From a virus: a stretch of 32,322 nucleotides of DNA. The stretch covers positions 1 through 32,322 of IMG/VR virus record IMGVR_UViG_3300001097_000037; one strand, given 5' to 3'. Positions 1 to 6,054 of the stretch are shown piece after piece. How positions within the stretch are numbered: the first letter of the stretch is position 1; the number at the start of each line of letters is the position of its first letter. The translations under genes and the position numbers were made by a program. The notes below the pieces were generated by a model. The model was not told the DNA's origin. It did no database searches and saw only the letters and a program-made list of their open reading frames with translations.

Positions 1-52
1 GAAGACCATCACTATTAGGTTTTGTTCCCCATTCTCTCCCGAATAATCTCAT
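1..52 (-). CDS. Portal protein, first 17 codons only (cut by window edge)
   Basis: An open frame begins with ATG at 52-50 and runs off the left edge, reading MRLFGREWGTKPNSDGL. It starts about 43 bases after the large terminase stop. In phages with this head gene order the portal (the dodecameric ring at one capsid vertex) follows the large terminase, so position is the main argument; 17 residues are too few for a family match. An in-frame TTG further upstream (about 82-84) is a less likely start. The rest of the gene, and presumably the protease before the capsid gene at the other edge, lie outside the window. Confidence 0.6.
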   Translation of the reverse strand, partial: MRLFGREWGTKPNSDGL

Positions 53-94
53 TTGATAAATATAAACATTTTCGTAAAAGTACAATAATTAAAA

Positions 95-1303
95 TTAGAA
101 TAAAAATACTTCTTTTTTTGGTTCTAAATACTTTGTAACCGCATACCTTAAAGCGTCAATTATATGGTTGTGGTTATCAATTGGCGTACTGCTTTTTTTG
201 TCGTGCCATGCGTAATTGTTTAACTCCTTTATTAAATTAGTGCTGCATGGGCTTACTATAATTTTATAGTCTTGTAATAATGATATGCCTGCGGTTATAC
301 TACCTTGCCCTTTTATAGCGGGTTCAATATTATTACCCATCGTTTCAAGTTCTGAAATTAATCGAGGTTCCGCACTATCTCCAATTATAAGGCTATTGTT
401 TGCATGAAATTTATTAAGATCAAATATTTCACTTGTTGAAAGTCGTTGTTTATAAAAACGTTCTTTAACGTATATTTCTTTTTTGTCTTGGAATATTGAG
501 CACTCTACTAATGTAGTAGGATCTATACTAAAGCCATAATCCTGACCGAAAATAGATAACCCGCTTTCTTTAAAATCCCCAATGTACCAATTATTAAAGA
601 TAGTGCCCTCCGCTTTATTAAGCCAGCCACCTAACATAATATTTTTATACTTGTCGGGACTTGATTCTTTTATTCTTTGCGCTTGATTTAAGAAGGATTT
701 AGATAGGTTTTCTACATTGTCTAAATAAGTTGTATGTATGTAGGTGGTATCTTGGTATACTCCATTAAAACCCTCATTAACTCCCTTATCTTCAAAGAAA
801 CGCTTGTAAATCCAATGTTCTTTTGTCGTCGGGTTAAGAATTAATATAACCCTGTTTTGCTTTCCTTTTTGCCTGATAGATAAATCAATCCTATCAAACA
901 TCGTTTCGTCTGTTAATTCCTCAGCTTCATCTAATACCCATGCAGTAATGCCTTGTAATGATTTTAAGTTAGCCGTATTGTCTCCGCTTGATGCTTGTAA
1001 ACCCCTGAATAATATCTCACTTCCAGATCTTACATTTGTGATTTCTTGCTTTAATACTTTGAATTGATTTACAAGCCCCAATAATTCTATTTTCTGTTCA
1101 AACTCTGGGATGATTGAAATGTGTGCGGAGGTCATGGTCTTACGTGTGAATAAAACCTTTTCGTTATTCTGGAATGTTAGGAGAGTACAAAAACGATTTG
1201 CTTCAAATGATTTCCCTGATCCACGCCCACCGGTTAGAATAAAGTATCTGGTATCGTTTCCTAATGCATTCCAAATATTACTATGCTTCTTTATCTTTTC
1301 CAT
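95..1303 (-). CDS. terL: Terminase large subunit (packaging ATPase and nuclease)
   Basis: The 402-residue protein is the motor that pumps DNA into the prohead and cuts it. The N-terminal ATPase shows Walker A GGRGSGKS at residues 25-32, Walker B VLDEAEE at 123-129 and a coupling motif ILNPTT at 155-160. The C-terminal RNase H-like nuclease has its acidic residues in GQDYGFSIDP (D255), IIGDSAEP (D309) and HIIDALRYA (D383). The order and spacing fit the Terminase_3 type, and the length is normal for that type. Its start overlaps the end of the small subunit gene by 23 bases, as expected for a co-translated pair, and the portal gene follows. Confidence 0.96.
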   Translation of the reverse strand: MEKIKKHSNIWNALGNDTRYFILTGGRGSGKSFEANRFCTLLTFQNNEKVLFTRKTMTSAHISIIPEFEQKIELLGLVNQFKVLKQEITNVRSGSEILFRGLQASSGDNTANLKSLQGITAWVLDEAEELTDETMFDRIDLSIRQKGKQNRVILILNPTTKEHWIYKRFFEDKGVNEGFNGVYQDTTYIHTTYLDNVENLSKSFLNQAQRIKESSPDKYKNIMLGGWLNKAEGTIFNNWYIGDFKESGLSIFGQDYGFSIDPTTLVECSIFQDKKEIYVKERFYKQRLSTSEIFDLNKFHANNSLIIGDSAEPRLISELETMGNNIEPAIKGQGSITAGISLLQDYKIIVSPCSTNLIKELNNYAWHDKKSSTPIDNHNHIIDALRYAVTKYLEPKKEVFLF

Positions 1304-1673
1304 AGATGGAATTTATATTGAAGTCTTTGCCGTTGGTTGTTATATCTGTTTTGCTTTCCATCCTATCAGTCCAGCCGTGATTAGACTTTAAGTTCATAAT
1401 TGCAAGGCTAGGGACTATGTCGCCCTTTTTACCGTGACTAAAACAATTAGATTCGCATTCTTGGATTATGCGATTATATGTTTTAGAAAGGTTAGGAAAT
1501 TTATCAATAAGATAAGGATATAATTGTCTGTACTGTTTCATATCCCTTGCTATCTCTCCTATAAAATCGTGCTTCATCTCAATAGCCAATGCGAGTGAAT
1601 CATTCATAAACTTTTCAGCTTCATCAATGTTCCATACTTCCGCGTTATCATTCCTTTTAGGTGCTCCTGCCAT
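1281..1673 (-). CDS. terS: Terminase small subunit (DNA recognition)
   Basis: This is called mainly by position directly before and overlapping the large terminase, and by its size. From ATG at 1673-1671 it makes about 130 residues beginning MAGAPKRNDNAEVW. A longer frame from a TTG at 1700 exists, but it would begin inside a terminator stem, so I reject it. The N-terminal part is alpha-helical and rich in charged residues; the AGAPK opening is common among small terminases. The C-terminal end is polar, with MNLKSNHGWTDRM resembling the end of other phage small terminases. The start has the context TAGGTATG, also seen at another gene start (2279). Confidence 0.82.
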   Translation of the reverse strand: MAGAPKRNDNAEVWNIDEAEKFMNDSLALAIEMKHDFIGEIARDMKQYRQLYPYLIDKFPNLSKTYNRIIQECESNCFSHGKKGDIVPSLAIMNLKSNHGWTDRMESKTDITTNGKDFNINSIYGKDKEA

Positions 1674-1678
1674 ACCTA

Positions 1679-1686
1679 CAAATATA
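1679..1686 (-). promoter_or_regulatory. Possible -7 promoter box before terS
   Basis: On the minus strand these bases read TATATTTG, matching the Bacteroidetes TAnnTTTG box exactly. No TTG lies at the usual 19-base distance; that place is taken by a terminator stem. Only 5 bases separate the box from the ATG, so a transcript from here would be leaderless or nearly so. The box may be fortuitous. Confidence 0.35.
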
Positions 1687-1687
1687 C

Positions 1688-1716
1688 AAAAAATCCCCAA
1701 CTATTAAGCTGAGGAT
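1688..1716 (-). terminator. Intrinsic terminator ending the small-gene operon
   Basis: On the minus strand a 10-bp stem is formed by ATCCTCAGCT and AGTTGGGGAT with a TAAT loop (arms 1707-1716 and 1693-1702, two G-U pairs). A run of five to six Ts follows at once. It lies about 75 bases after the last gene of the 2930-1792 operon and just before terS. Confidence 0.8.
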
Positions 1717-1791
1717 TAACCAAAAAACTAAAATATGTGATTATGAAACACAAATTATTAACTGTAAATATAACCTTTTTATTTTTATTAT

Positions 1792-1926
1792 CTAATATTT
1801 ATCAATCCATCTCGTTTGGACCGGATGCATCGTCACTAAATTAACCAATTTGTCCCATGGCTCTGAAACCCATTTACCTTTTACTACTGACTTTCTTTTG
1901 GTTGGTTGTTTTATATCGTTGTTCAT
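1792..1926 (-). CDS. Small basic protein, unknown function
   Basis: ATG at 1926 overlaps the TGA of the preceding gene as ATGA, a sign of translational coupling. The 44-residue product begins MNNDIKQPTKRKSVVKGKWV and ends RWIDKY. The lysine- and arginine-rich N-terminus followed by a tryptophan-containing C-terminal segment would suit a nucleic-acid or protein-binding peptide, but no family is recognised. It is the last gene of its operon: about 75 bases of gene-free sequence and a strong terminator follow. Confidence 0.7.
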   Translation of the reverse strand: MNNDIKQPTKRKSVVKGKWVSEPWDKLVNLVTMHPVQTRWIDKY

Positions 1927-2279
1927 TTCTTTAAAGTTAATTCATTTCCAGTTAATGCGAAGTATAGATTTTGAAGTTGATGGAAGTATTTCAAATCTGC
2001 GGTTAATAATATTTGACGTTCATTAAAATATATTTCCGTTACTAATGTGAATTTATCCTCGTCATTTGGCCTTTGAGTATGAAATCTAAACATTTTATAA
2101 ATATAGCTGCCTTTAATATGCGTTTCCCTAAAATTAAAGATAAAAAGCAATTCCTTAGCTATTGGTATCGGTTTTAATTCTTCAAAATTATTATTCATAA
2201 GGCAGTCAATATCAAATTCAACTAACAAGCCTAAATAATCTTTTACATAATTTCCAAATCTAATCTCTCTAGCTTTCAT
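1923..2279 (-). CDS. Conserved Bacteroidetes phage/prophage protein
   Basis: From ATG at 2279 the protein is 118 residues and begins MKAREIRFGNYV. The N-terminal KAREIRFGNYV, the central LKPIPIAKELL and the C-terminal HQLQNLYFALTGNEL match a protein type I recognise from many Bacteroides and flavobacterial phages and prophages. Its function is unknown. The C-terminal part looks like a substrate- or partner-binding helix. A frame extended to a TTG at 2288 is possible, but the ATG preceded by TAGGT and two bases after the upstream stop is better. It overlaps the next gene as ATGA. Confidence 0.88.
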   Translation of the reverse strand: MKAREIRFGNYVKDYLGLLVEFDIDCLMNNNFEELKPIPIAKELLFIFNFRETHIKGSYIYKMFRFHTQRPNDEDKFTLVTEIYFNERQILLTADLKYFHQLQNLYFALTGNELTLKK

Positions 2280-2281
2280 AC

Positions 2282-2383
2282 CTACCAAAGATTAGCACTA
2301 ATTACAATATATAGACCTAGTAAAAATATAGCTATTATACAAATGTAGGATAATATTATACTATGTTGTTTTTTAGTTTTCAT
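2282..2383 (-). CDS. 33-residue single-span membrane peptide
   Basis: The product begins MKTKKQHS, followed by about 20 hydrophobic residues (IILSYICIIAIFLLGLYIVI) and a short tail. The charge pattern predicts the N-terminus in the cytoplasm. The stop lies two bases before the start of the next gene, and the start lies three bases after the previous stop. A second peptide of the same design lies at 3896-4000 in a neighbouring operon, also beginning MKTK. Function unknown; an inner-membrane partner or a small inhibitor of host processes is possible. Confidence 0.68.
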   Translation of the reverse strand: MKTKKQHSIILSYICIIAIFLLGLYIVISANLW

Positions 2384-2386
2384 AAT

Positions 2387-2515
2387 CTATTTAATTAAGT
2401 ATTCGGGTTTCTTTGCGTTGGTCATTTTATCGCTTTTATATTGATTTGGAATCGCAGATGCTAACATCGTTAATTCATAATATATTGCTTTGATTAATTT
2501 TTTAAGTGCTTTCAT
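2387..2515 (-). CDS. Small hypothetical protein (42 aa)
   Basis: The frame from ATG at 2515 gives 42 residues beginning MKALKKLIKAIYYELTM and ending KKPEYLIK. The first half is an amphipathic basic helix. The start overlaps the end of the upstream HTH-like gene by 14 bases and the stop lies three bases before the next ATG, so the gene sits in an unbroken chain of coupled reading frames. No family is recognised. Confidence 0.65.
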   Translation of the reverse strand: MKALKKLIKAIYYELTMLASAIPNQYKSDKMTNAKKPEYLIK

Positions 2516-2672
2516 GGTGTTTTATTAGTTTGTAAATTTGTTCAACTCCGTTAACTATGTGAGGTTTTCTTGTTGCTCTATTGTAGCTTCCTACATCTTT
2601 ATAGCCAAAAAACTCGGCAATGTCTTTATTTTGTATGCATAGCTCTTTTTGTATTTCTTGAATTGTTGTCAT
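2502..2672 (-). CDS. Small helix-turn-helix protein (56 aa)
   Basis: The product is 56 residues and begins MTTIQEIQKELC. Residues 15-35 (NKDIAEFFGYKDVGSYNRA) have the pattern of a helix-turn-helix with a recognition helix around YKDVGSYNRAT, followed by GVEQIYKLI, a typical helix after the HTH in small phage regulators. It probably binds DNA and controls phage or host transcription. It is the second gene of the operon starting near 2930, which has its own promoter box. No cofactor or dimerisation domain is visible. Confidence 0.72.
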   Translation of the reverse strand: MTTIQEIQKELCIQNKDIAEFFGYKDVGSYNRATRKPHIVNGVEQIYKLIKHHEST

Positions 2673-2693
2673 ATATTATTAAAATTAAACTAT

Positions 2694-2930
2694 CTATTTT
2701 ACTGGATAGCCTTTCATTATATTTATAGCGAAGTCAGCTCTATTACTTTCGTTTGAGGCATTGTATAATAAGTTAAACAACTCCATCTGAGAAGTTGGTA
2801 ACTCATTTATGAAATTGAACTCAGTCAAACGAACTCCATTTCTTTTTTCATTATCAAAACCGAAGATTAGATTTGAAACCATTTTACTACCTTTAGTAGA
2901 GTTTAATAATTTAATAGATAAATTTTTCAT
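2694..2930 (-). CDS. Hypothetical protein, first gene of a short operon (78 aa)
   Basis: This 78-residue protein begins MKNLSIKLLNSTKGS and carries a polar, asparagine-rich middle part. I recognise no domain. It follows a TATCTTTG promoter box by about 30 bases and opens a five- or six-gene operon ending at the terminator near 1700. The 5' leader shares the string CTTAGAAATTATG with the leader of the 116-residue gene at 5640 (TTTAGAAATTATG), suggesting a common initiation signal. Confidence 0.75.
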   Translation of the reverse strand: MKNLSIKLLNSTKGSKMVSNLIFGFDNEKRNGVRLTEFNFINELPTSQMELFNLLYNASNESNRADFAINIMKGYPVK

Positions 2931-2960
2931 AATTTCTAAGTTTTAGCTTTATTGATTAAT

Positions 2961-2968
2961 CAAAGATA
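2961..2968 (-). promoter_or_regulatory. Promoter -7 box for the 2930-1792 operon
   Basis: The minus strand reads TATCTTTG, an exact TAnnTTTG match, 30 bases before the ATG at 2930. The upstream element is weak: TTTA at 2988-2985 gives only a 16-base spacer. Confidence 0.55.
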
Positions 2969-3021
2969 ATACTTATATACGTACTAAACTAATTAATTAA
3001 CAAATATTTTCTTTTTATTCA

Positions 3022-3516
3022 TTAACATTCATTCATTCTCTTAAACGGTTTCCATCTATCTTCATAGAATCTTTGCAATGTTTCGTAATTTAATTCATCA
3101 ATCTCTTTAAATATAGGATGATAATCAGCTATAGAAATTTCATTCTTTAGATTATTAATTGTTAATTTTAATTTCTTTATTTCTTGGTTAAGTTCTTGAT
3201 TTAGATTAAAATAACTAAAATTCAATCGTATTTCGCTTTGATTGATAAACAATGAGTCTATAAAATTATAGTCTTTTAATAGTTCTTTATCTTGTTTTAA
3301 TAACTCTTTATTGAGCTTGTTAATTCCGTAGATTACATTATCATGATTAACCCTAATATACCCACCACATCTCGATAAATTAAAATTAGTAATGTATCTT
3401 TTGCATAAGTCGAAATAGATATATTTAGGGTAAACATAAGACCTTTGACGAGTTTTAGTCTTTATATCTATTTTATAAAAATCACAAACAATATCATATA
3501 TTTTTTGGTAAGTCAT
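3022..3516 (-). CDS. DnaA domain IV-like DNA-binding protein with coiled coil
   Basis: Residues about 5-75 resemble the DNA-binding domain IV of the bacterial initiator DnaA: a first helix IYDIVCDFYKI, a basic loop TKTRQRSYVYPKYI, a helix FDLCKRYIT, and VNHDNVIYGINKL, which aligns with the DnaA signature GRDHTTVLHAIRKI. The rest (about 100-150) is helical and likely coiled-coil (LNQELNQEIKKLKLTINNL). No AAA+ domain is present, so it cannot be a full initiator. It may bind DnaA boxes in the host or phage origin, or compete with DnaA. Its ATG directly follows the TAG of the upstream gene. Confidence 0.75.
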   Translation of the reverse strand: MTYQKIYDIVCDFYKIDIKTKTRQRSYVYPKYIYFDLCKRYITNFNLSRCGGYIRVNHDNVIYGINKLNKELLKQDKELLKDYNFIDSLFINQSEIRLNFSYFNLNQELNQEIKKLKLTINNLKNEISIADYHPIFKEIDELNYETLQRFYEDRWKPFKRMNEC

Positions 3517-3633
3517 CTAATCGTCGTTTAATAGTTCGTAATCTTCATCAATTTCATGAAGGCTTTTAATGTGCTCTTTGTACCATGTTGAAAAGTTAGT
3601 GCTTTGCCATGTTGTTGGTATTGTTGCTGTCAT
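3517..3633 (-). CDS. Small acidic protein (38 aa)
   Basis: The frame from ATG at 3633 gives 38 residues, begins MTATIPTTWQSTNFSTWY and ends in an acidic stretch HEIDEDYELLNDD. The start overlaps the previous stop as ATGA, and the TAG is followed at once by the ATG of the DnaA-like gene. The exact fit between two coding frames is the main argument that it is translated. No family is recognised. Confidence 0.68.
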   Translation of the reverse strand: MTATIPTTWQSTNFSTWYKEHIKSLHEIDEDYELLNDD

Positions 3634-3899
3634 ATCTTATCTGTAAAAAAGGAGTTAATATCCTTTAAATTATCAAGGTTTTTTATTGGTAATCTTGACA
3701 AAATATTACTTTTTTTATTTCGTATCAAGGTTACCGTTCTATCTGCGCAATCCCAATCTAGGTACAGCGTTTTAGATAGCTTCTTGGTCACGATAAACCA
3801 ACCATAACCATGCTGACTAACAAACACATCGTCGTCCAACTCCTTACGTTTAAATCCTAGTTCTATAACGTCTTTGTATTTTATTGTATCTTGTTTCAT
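3630..3899 (-). CDS. Conserved phage protein of unknown function (89 aa)
   Basis: The sequence has a pattern familiar from small phage and prophage proteins of Bacteroidetes: YKDVIELGFKRKELDDDVF, HGYGWFIVTKKLSKTLYLDWD, and a C-terminal segment ending LKDINSFFTDKI. It looks like a compact alpha/beta domain. It overlaps its upstream and downstream neighbours as ATGA. Function unknown. Confidence 0.85.
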   Translation of the reverse strand: MKQDTIKYKDVIELGFKRKELDDDVFVSQHGYGWFIVTKKLSKTLYLDWDCADRTVTLIRNKKSNILSRLPIKNLDNLKDINSFFTDKI

Positions 3900-4000
3900 A
3901 ATAAATTAATTAAAGTTAGTGAGTATTCGGCAATAGCGATTAAGGCTATGCAAAGGATTAGTAAAATGTAAAATCCTTGTTTTTGGTTTTTTGTTTTCAT
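3896..4000 (-). CDS. 34-residue single-span membrane peptide
   Basis: The product begins MKTKNQKQ, then a hydrophobic segment of about 16-20 residues (FYILLILCIALIAIA) and a short tail EYSLTLINLL. Both ends overlap neighbours as ATGA (start at 4000 within the stop of the 99-residue gene; stop within the start at 3899). It shares design and the MKTK opening with the 33-residue peptide at 2282-2383. Function unknown. Confidence 0.7.
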   Translation of the reverse strand: MKTKNQKQGFYILLILCIALIAIAEYSLTLINLL

Positions 4001-4296
4001 AACCCTAATTTATTAATTGCTTCTTTTACTAAATCGCATTGAATTATTGATGCGGTCTTTATAAAAATCATTCCTCTTTTTTCAGCCTCTTCAATTAAAT
4101 CTTCATCATCAAAATCATCTATATCATAATCATCACGATCACAATCATCTTCGCTTATAAGACCTAAAATACATTCAGCATATCTTTCAATATCATATTC
4201 AGGTATTGAATTTAATAAGAATTTCCACCAATTGCCTTCATACGATTCTTTTGAATAAACTATTCCGTCTATTGTTACTTTTGTTATTTTTTTCAT
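3997..4296 (-). CDS. Acidic hypothetical protein (99 aa)
   Basis: The first gene of the operon 4296-3022. Its middle is strongly acidic (residues about 49-72, with DDCDRDDYDIDDFDDEDLIE), which may mimic DNA or bind a basic partner; this is an inference from composition only. The N-terminal part MKKITKVTIDGIVYSKESY looks like a beta hairpin. The leader carries a near-consensus promoter. I recognise no family. Confidence 0.82.
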   Translation of the reverse strand: MKKITKVTIDGIVYSKESYEGNWWKFLLNSIPEYDIERYAECILGLISEDDCDRDDYDIDDFDDEDLIEEAEKRGMIFIKTASIIQCDLVKEAINKLGL

Positions 4297-4319
4297 AGTT
4301 TTAATTTATTTAGCTTAGG

Positions 4320-4349
4320 CAAATATAACTAATAATATTGAAATACCAA
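4320..4349 (-). promoter_or_regulatory. Bacteroidetes-type promoter for the 4296-3022 operon
   Basis: On the minus strand TTG (4349-4347) is followed after 19 bases by TATATTTG (4327-4320), an exact TAnnTTTG box. Transcription would start about 15-20 bases before the ATG at 4296. Confidence 0.75.
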
Positions 4350-4352
4350 CTA

Positions 4353-4685
4353 TTATTTAAGAATTTCTTTTATTTCTTCGGTCATTGGTGTCATTGGAAT
4401 ACCATAATCTCTAGCTATGCTCATTTCTTCCTGCATGCCTTCGCTAATTCTATCACCGTATAATCTCAATTCATCTACGCAAGTAAATAGATGTGCGTTA
4501 TTTTTAATTCCTCGCTGCCTTTGTTCTGGAATATTGTCATCTAAAGCCATTAGATCGACGATATAAGGAGCGAAAGGCAATACGTCGGGTTCGGTTAAGT
4601 TAATTTCTTTAATGATGCTTAAAACACGCTCTATGTTGTTTTTGACGTCTCCACCGATGGGGTGGGCTATGTATGTAATTTTCAT
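4353..4685 (-). CDS. DUF4406 / nucleoside deoxyribosyltransferase-like protein
   Basis: This 110-residue protein matches the DUF4406 pattern, a Rossmann-like relative of nucleoside 2-deoxyribosyltransferases: MKITYIAHPIGG at the start (first strand and nucleotide loop), LPFAPYIVDLMALDD, and CVDELRLYGDRISEGMQEE near the end, where the family has its conserved D, G and E residues. Members are common in phages beside nucleotide- or DNA-modifying genes; the exact reaction is not established. It lies three bases downstream of the conserved 90-residue gene, in the operon from 5640. Confidence 0.9.
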   Translation of the reverse strand: MKITYIAHPIGGDVKNNIERVLSIIKEINLTEPDVLPFAPYIVDLMALDDNIPEQRQRGIKNNAHLFTCVDELRLYGDRISEGMQEEMSIARDYGIPMTPMTEEIKEILK

Positions 4686-4686
4686 T

Positions 4687-4959
4687 TTAGTAAATCATGT
4701 TAAATGTTTTGTAATTGATCTGTTGTTTGTCTTTGTTGTAGTTGTCCAAGCGAAGATCGTAATAGTCGAAAAACTTACCAACCTTAATATTATTATCAAT
4801 ATCAAATTTAATATCTTGGAAGTCTATGTAGTAAGACCCATGATTAAATTCTGCGATGGTCCCGATCTCATTGTTTACCCATCCTTCGAAAATTAATTCT
4901 TGTTTTTTCTCAAAGGCTTTTAAATAAGCTATTACGGCTTTATTATATTCTTCTTTCAT
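4687..4959 (-). CDS. Conserved flavobacterial phage protein (90 aa)
   Basis: The N-terminal VIAYLKAFEKKQELIFEGWV, the central SYYIDFQDIKFDIDNNI and the C-terminal GKFFDYYDLRL and INYKTFNMIY match a family I recognise from Bacteroidetes phages, where the protein is annotated as hypothetical. It is likely a small mixed alpha/beta protein. It is set between the 58-residue helical gene and the DUF4406 gene with gaps of two bases and one base. Confidence 0.86.
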   Translation of the reverse strand: MKEEYNKAVIAYLKAFEKKQELIFEGWVNNEIGTIAEFNHGSYYIDFQDIKFDIDNNIKVGKFFDYYDLRLDNYNKDKQQINYKTFNMIY

Positions 4960-4961
4960 GG

Positions 4962-5138
4962 CTATTTACTTTCGTTATTCCAAGATTCTAAAACCTCGAT
5001 TAAACTATCAACTTTTTTTTGATACTTCTTAGGGCAGCGATTGCGGGAGACACTACTTTCGTTTCCCGCTAAATATCTGCTTAATTCTACCCAATTTATT
5101 AAGTCTTTTGGTTCTTTTAGTTTACTCTTAATCATCAT
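4962..5138 (-). CDS. Small HTH-like protein (58 aa)
   Basis: The frame begins MMIKSKLKEPKDLINWVELS (ATG at 5138 or 5135). Residues 15-45 (NWVELSRYLAGNESSVSRNRC) have helix-turn-helix character, with SSVSRNR as the likely recognition helix, followed by a basic helix PKKYQKKVDSLIEVL. This pattern (WVELSRxLxGxxSxVSRxR) recurs in Flavobacterium phage early genes. It probably binds DNA. It overlaps the stop of the 49-residue gene and ends two bases before the next ATG. Confidence 0.76.
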   Translation of the reverse strand: MMIKSKLKEPKDLINWVELSRYLAGNESSVSRNRCPKKYQKKVDSLIEVLESWNNESK

Positions 5139-5277
5139 CTCTTTCTACAGCACTATAATAGCCAAATGAATAGCCTTTAAGCTCATCATATTCTTTTTCC
5201 CAATCTTTGGGTACAGCAGCTTCAAATCTTGATTTTTGAATAGCATTTCCATCGTAAGTGTAGTTGTAAGTTTTCAT
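5128..5277 (-). CDS. Small hypothetical protein (49 aa)
   Basis: The 49-residue product begins MKTYNYTYDGNAIQKS, has an aromatic middle (WEKEYDELKGYSFGYYSA) and an acidic end ERDDD. The stop lies inside the start of the 58-residue gene (ATGATGATTAA), so translation is probably coupled. No family recognised. Confidence 0.7.
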   Translation of the reverse strand: MKTYNYTYDGNAIQKSRFEAAVPKDWEKEYDELKGYSFGYYSAVERDDD

Positions 5278-5289
5278 AATAAATTTTTA

Positions 5290-5640
5290 TTAGTTAAATT
5301 TTCTTGAGTAAGTATCCATTTGTAATTTTCTTTGAGCATCAAAATATTCTTGAGCACGAGCATATTCGTTCATCATTAAATCTGTTTTATTAACATAAAA
5401 ATCTTCATTTCCGTCTGCCTCTATTTTTTCAGCAACTTCTTCCATTAAATCATAAATGGATGTTTTTCCTACCATTAAAAAATCAAATTCAAACTCTCTA
5501 CTAATTACAGTTTCTAAAATTGCATTTAAAAGAGCATTACCATCTACGTTGTAAGCTGGAGCGCTTCCTTTAATTTCTTCAGCATTGTTGATGATTAATT
5601 CAACTCTTTGTTCTGGTGTTGTGTTTTTAGTGAAAGTCAT
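5290..5640 (-). CDS. Helical hypothetical protein (116 aa), first gene of its operon
   Basis: The protein begins MTFTKNTTPEQRVELI and is mostly alpha-helical and acidic, ending in AQEYFDAQRKLQMDTYSRKFN. No domain is recognised. A strong promoter lies 40-70 bases upstream, so it is the first gene of the operon 5640-4353. The leader ends TTTAGAAATTATG, shared with the leader at 2930. Confidence 0.83.
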   Translation of the reverse strand: MTFTKNTTPEQRVELIINNAEEIKGSAPAYNVDGNALLNAILETVISREFEFDFLMVGKTSIYDLMEEVAEKIEADGNEDFYVNKTDLMMNEYARAQEYFDAQRKLQMDTYSRKFN

Positions 5641-5678
5641 AATTTCTAAATTTTATTTCCGACCTTATTGCCGATATG

Positions 5679-5708
5679 TAAATATACAATGATTATTGAA
5701 ATAAACAA
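5679..5708 (-). promoter_or_regulatory. Bacteroidetes-type promoter for the 5640-4353 operon
   Basis: On the minus strand TTG (5708-5706) is followed after 19 bases by TATATTTA (5686-5679), one mismatch from TAnnTTTG. It starts just after the stop of the 35-codon frame upstream, leaving a leader of about 30-35 bases. Confidence 0.7.
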
Positions 5709-5816
5709 CTATAAAAACGATTTATTATAAAATATTTTTTCTGTTTCTGTAATCGCTAATTCCCAACTACTATAAACCTTACTGCCCTCACGATAGAACT
5801 CACCGTTTTTAAACAC
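5709..5816 (-). CDS. Possible 35-aa gene with GTG start
   Basis: The minus frame after the 71-residue gene reads VFKNGEFYREGSKVYSSWEL, continues AITETEKIFYNKSFL and stops at 5711-5709. The composition is protein-like, and the frame ends just before the next promoter. There is no ATG; GTG at 5816 is the only good start, since a TAA lies six codons upstream. It could be a real short gene ending the replication operon, or the tail of a decayed one. Confidence 0.45.
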   Translation of the reverse strand: MFKNGEFYREGSKVYSSWELAITETEKIFYNKSFL

Positions 5817-5836
5817 GATTGCACGGTTGTATTATT

Positions 5837-6052
5837 TCAAGTTTTTAAAAAAGCATTTGGATCTTTCTCTTTTTTATAAACCTTATTATAATGGTCATAG
5901 TAAATATGGGTTATCTCGCCATTATCTAAAAACTTAATTCTTTCACAATAATGATTTCTTTCCATTCTGTTTATCCATTTATTTGTGTTAGCAATCTTTG
6001 TGATTGCAATCACTTGATATTCCCTTCCTAATTTAGATGTTCTTATTTCCAT
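5837..6052 (-). CDS. Hypothetical protein at the end of the replication operon (71 aa)
   Basis: ATG at 6052, two bases after the stop of the nuclease gene, gives 71 residues beginning MEIRTSKLGREYQVIAIT. An upstream in-frame ATG at 6088 would add 12 residues and overlap the nuclease gene by 34 bases; I prefer the shorter form. The protein is basic and probably mostly beta (RIKFLDNGEITHIYYDHYNK). Its place after helicase and nuclease suggests a replication or repair accessory, but no domain is visible. Confidence 0.76.
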   Translation of the reverse strand: MEIRTSKLGREYQVIAITKIANTNKWINRMERNHYCERIKFLDNGEITHIYYDHYNKVYKKEKDPNAFLKT

Positions 6053-6054
6053 GT

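Noticed and set aside
1671-1700. Start of small terminase at TTG 1700
   Set aside because: The first codons lie in the stem and T run of a terminator; the ATG at 1673 has a better context.
3001-3021. Terminator after the DnaA-like gene
   Set aside because: AT-rich sequence without a stable stem; transcription may continue into the next operon.
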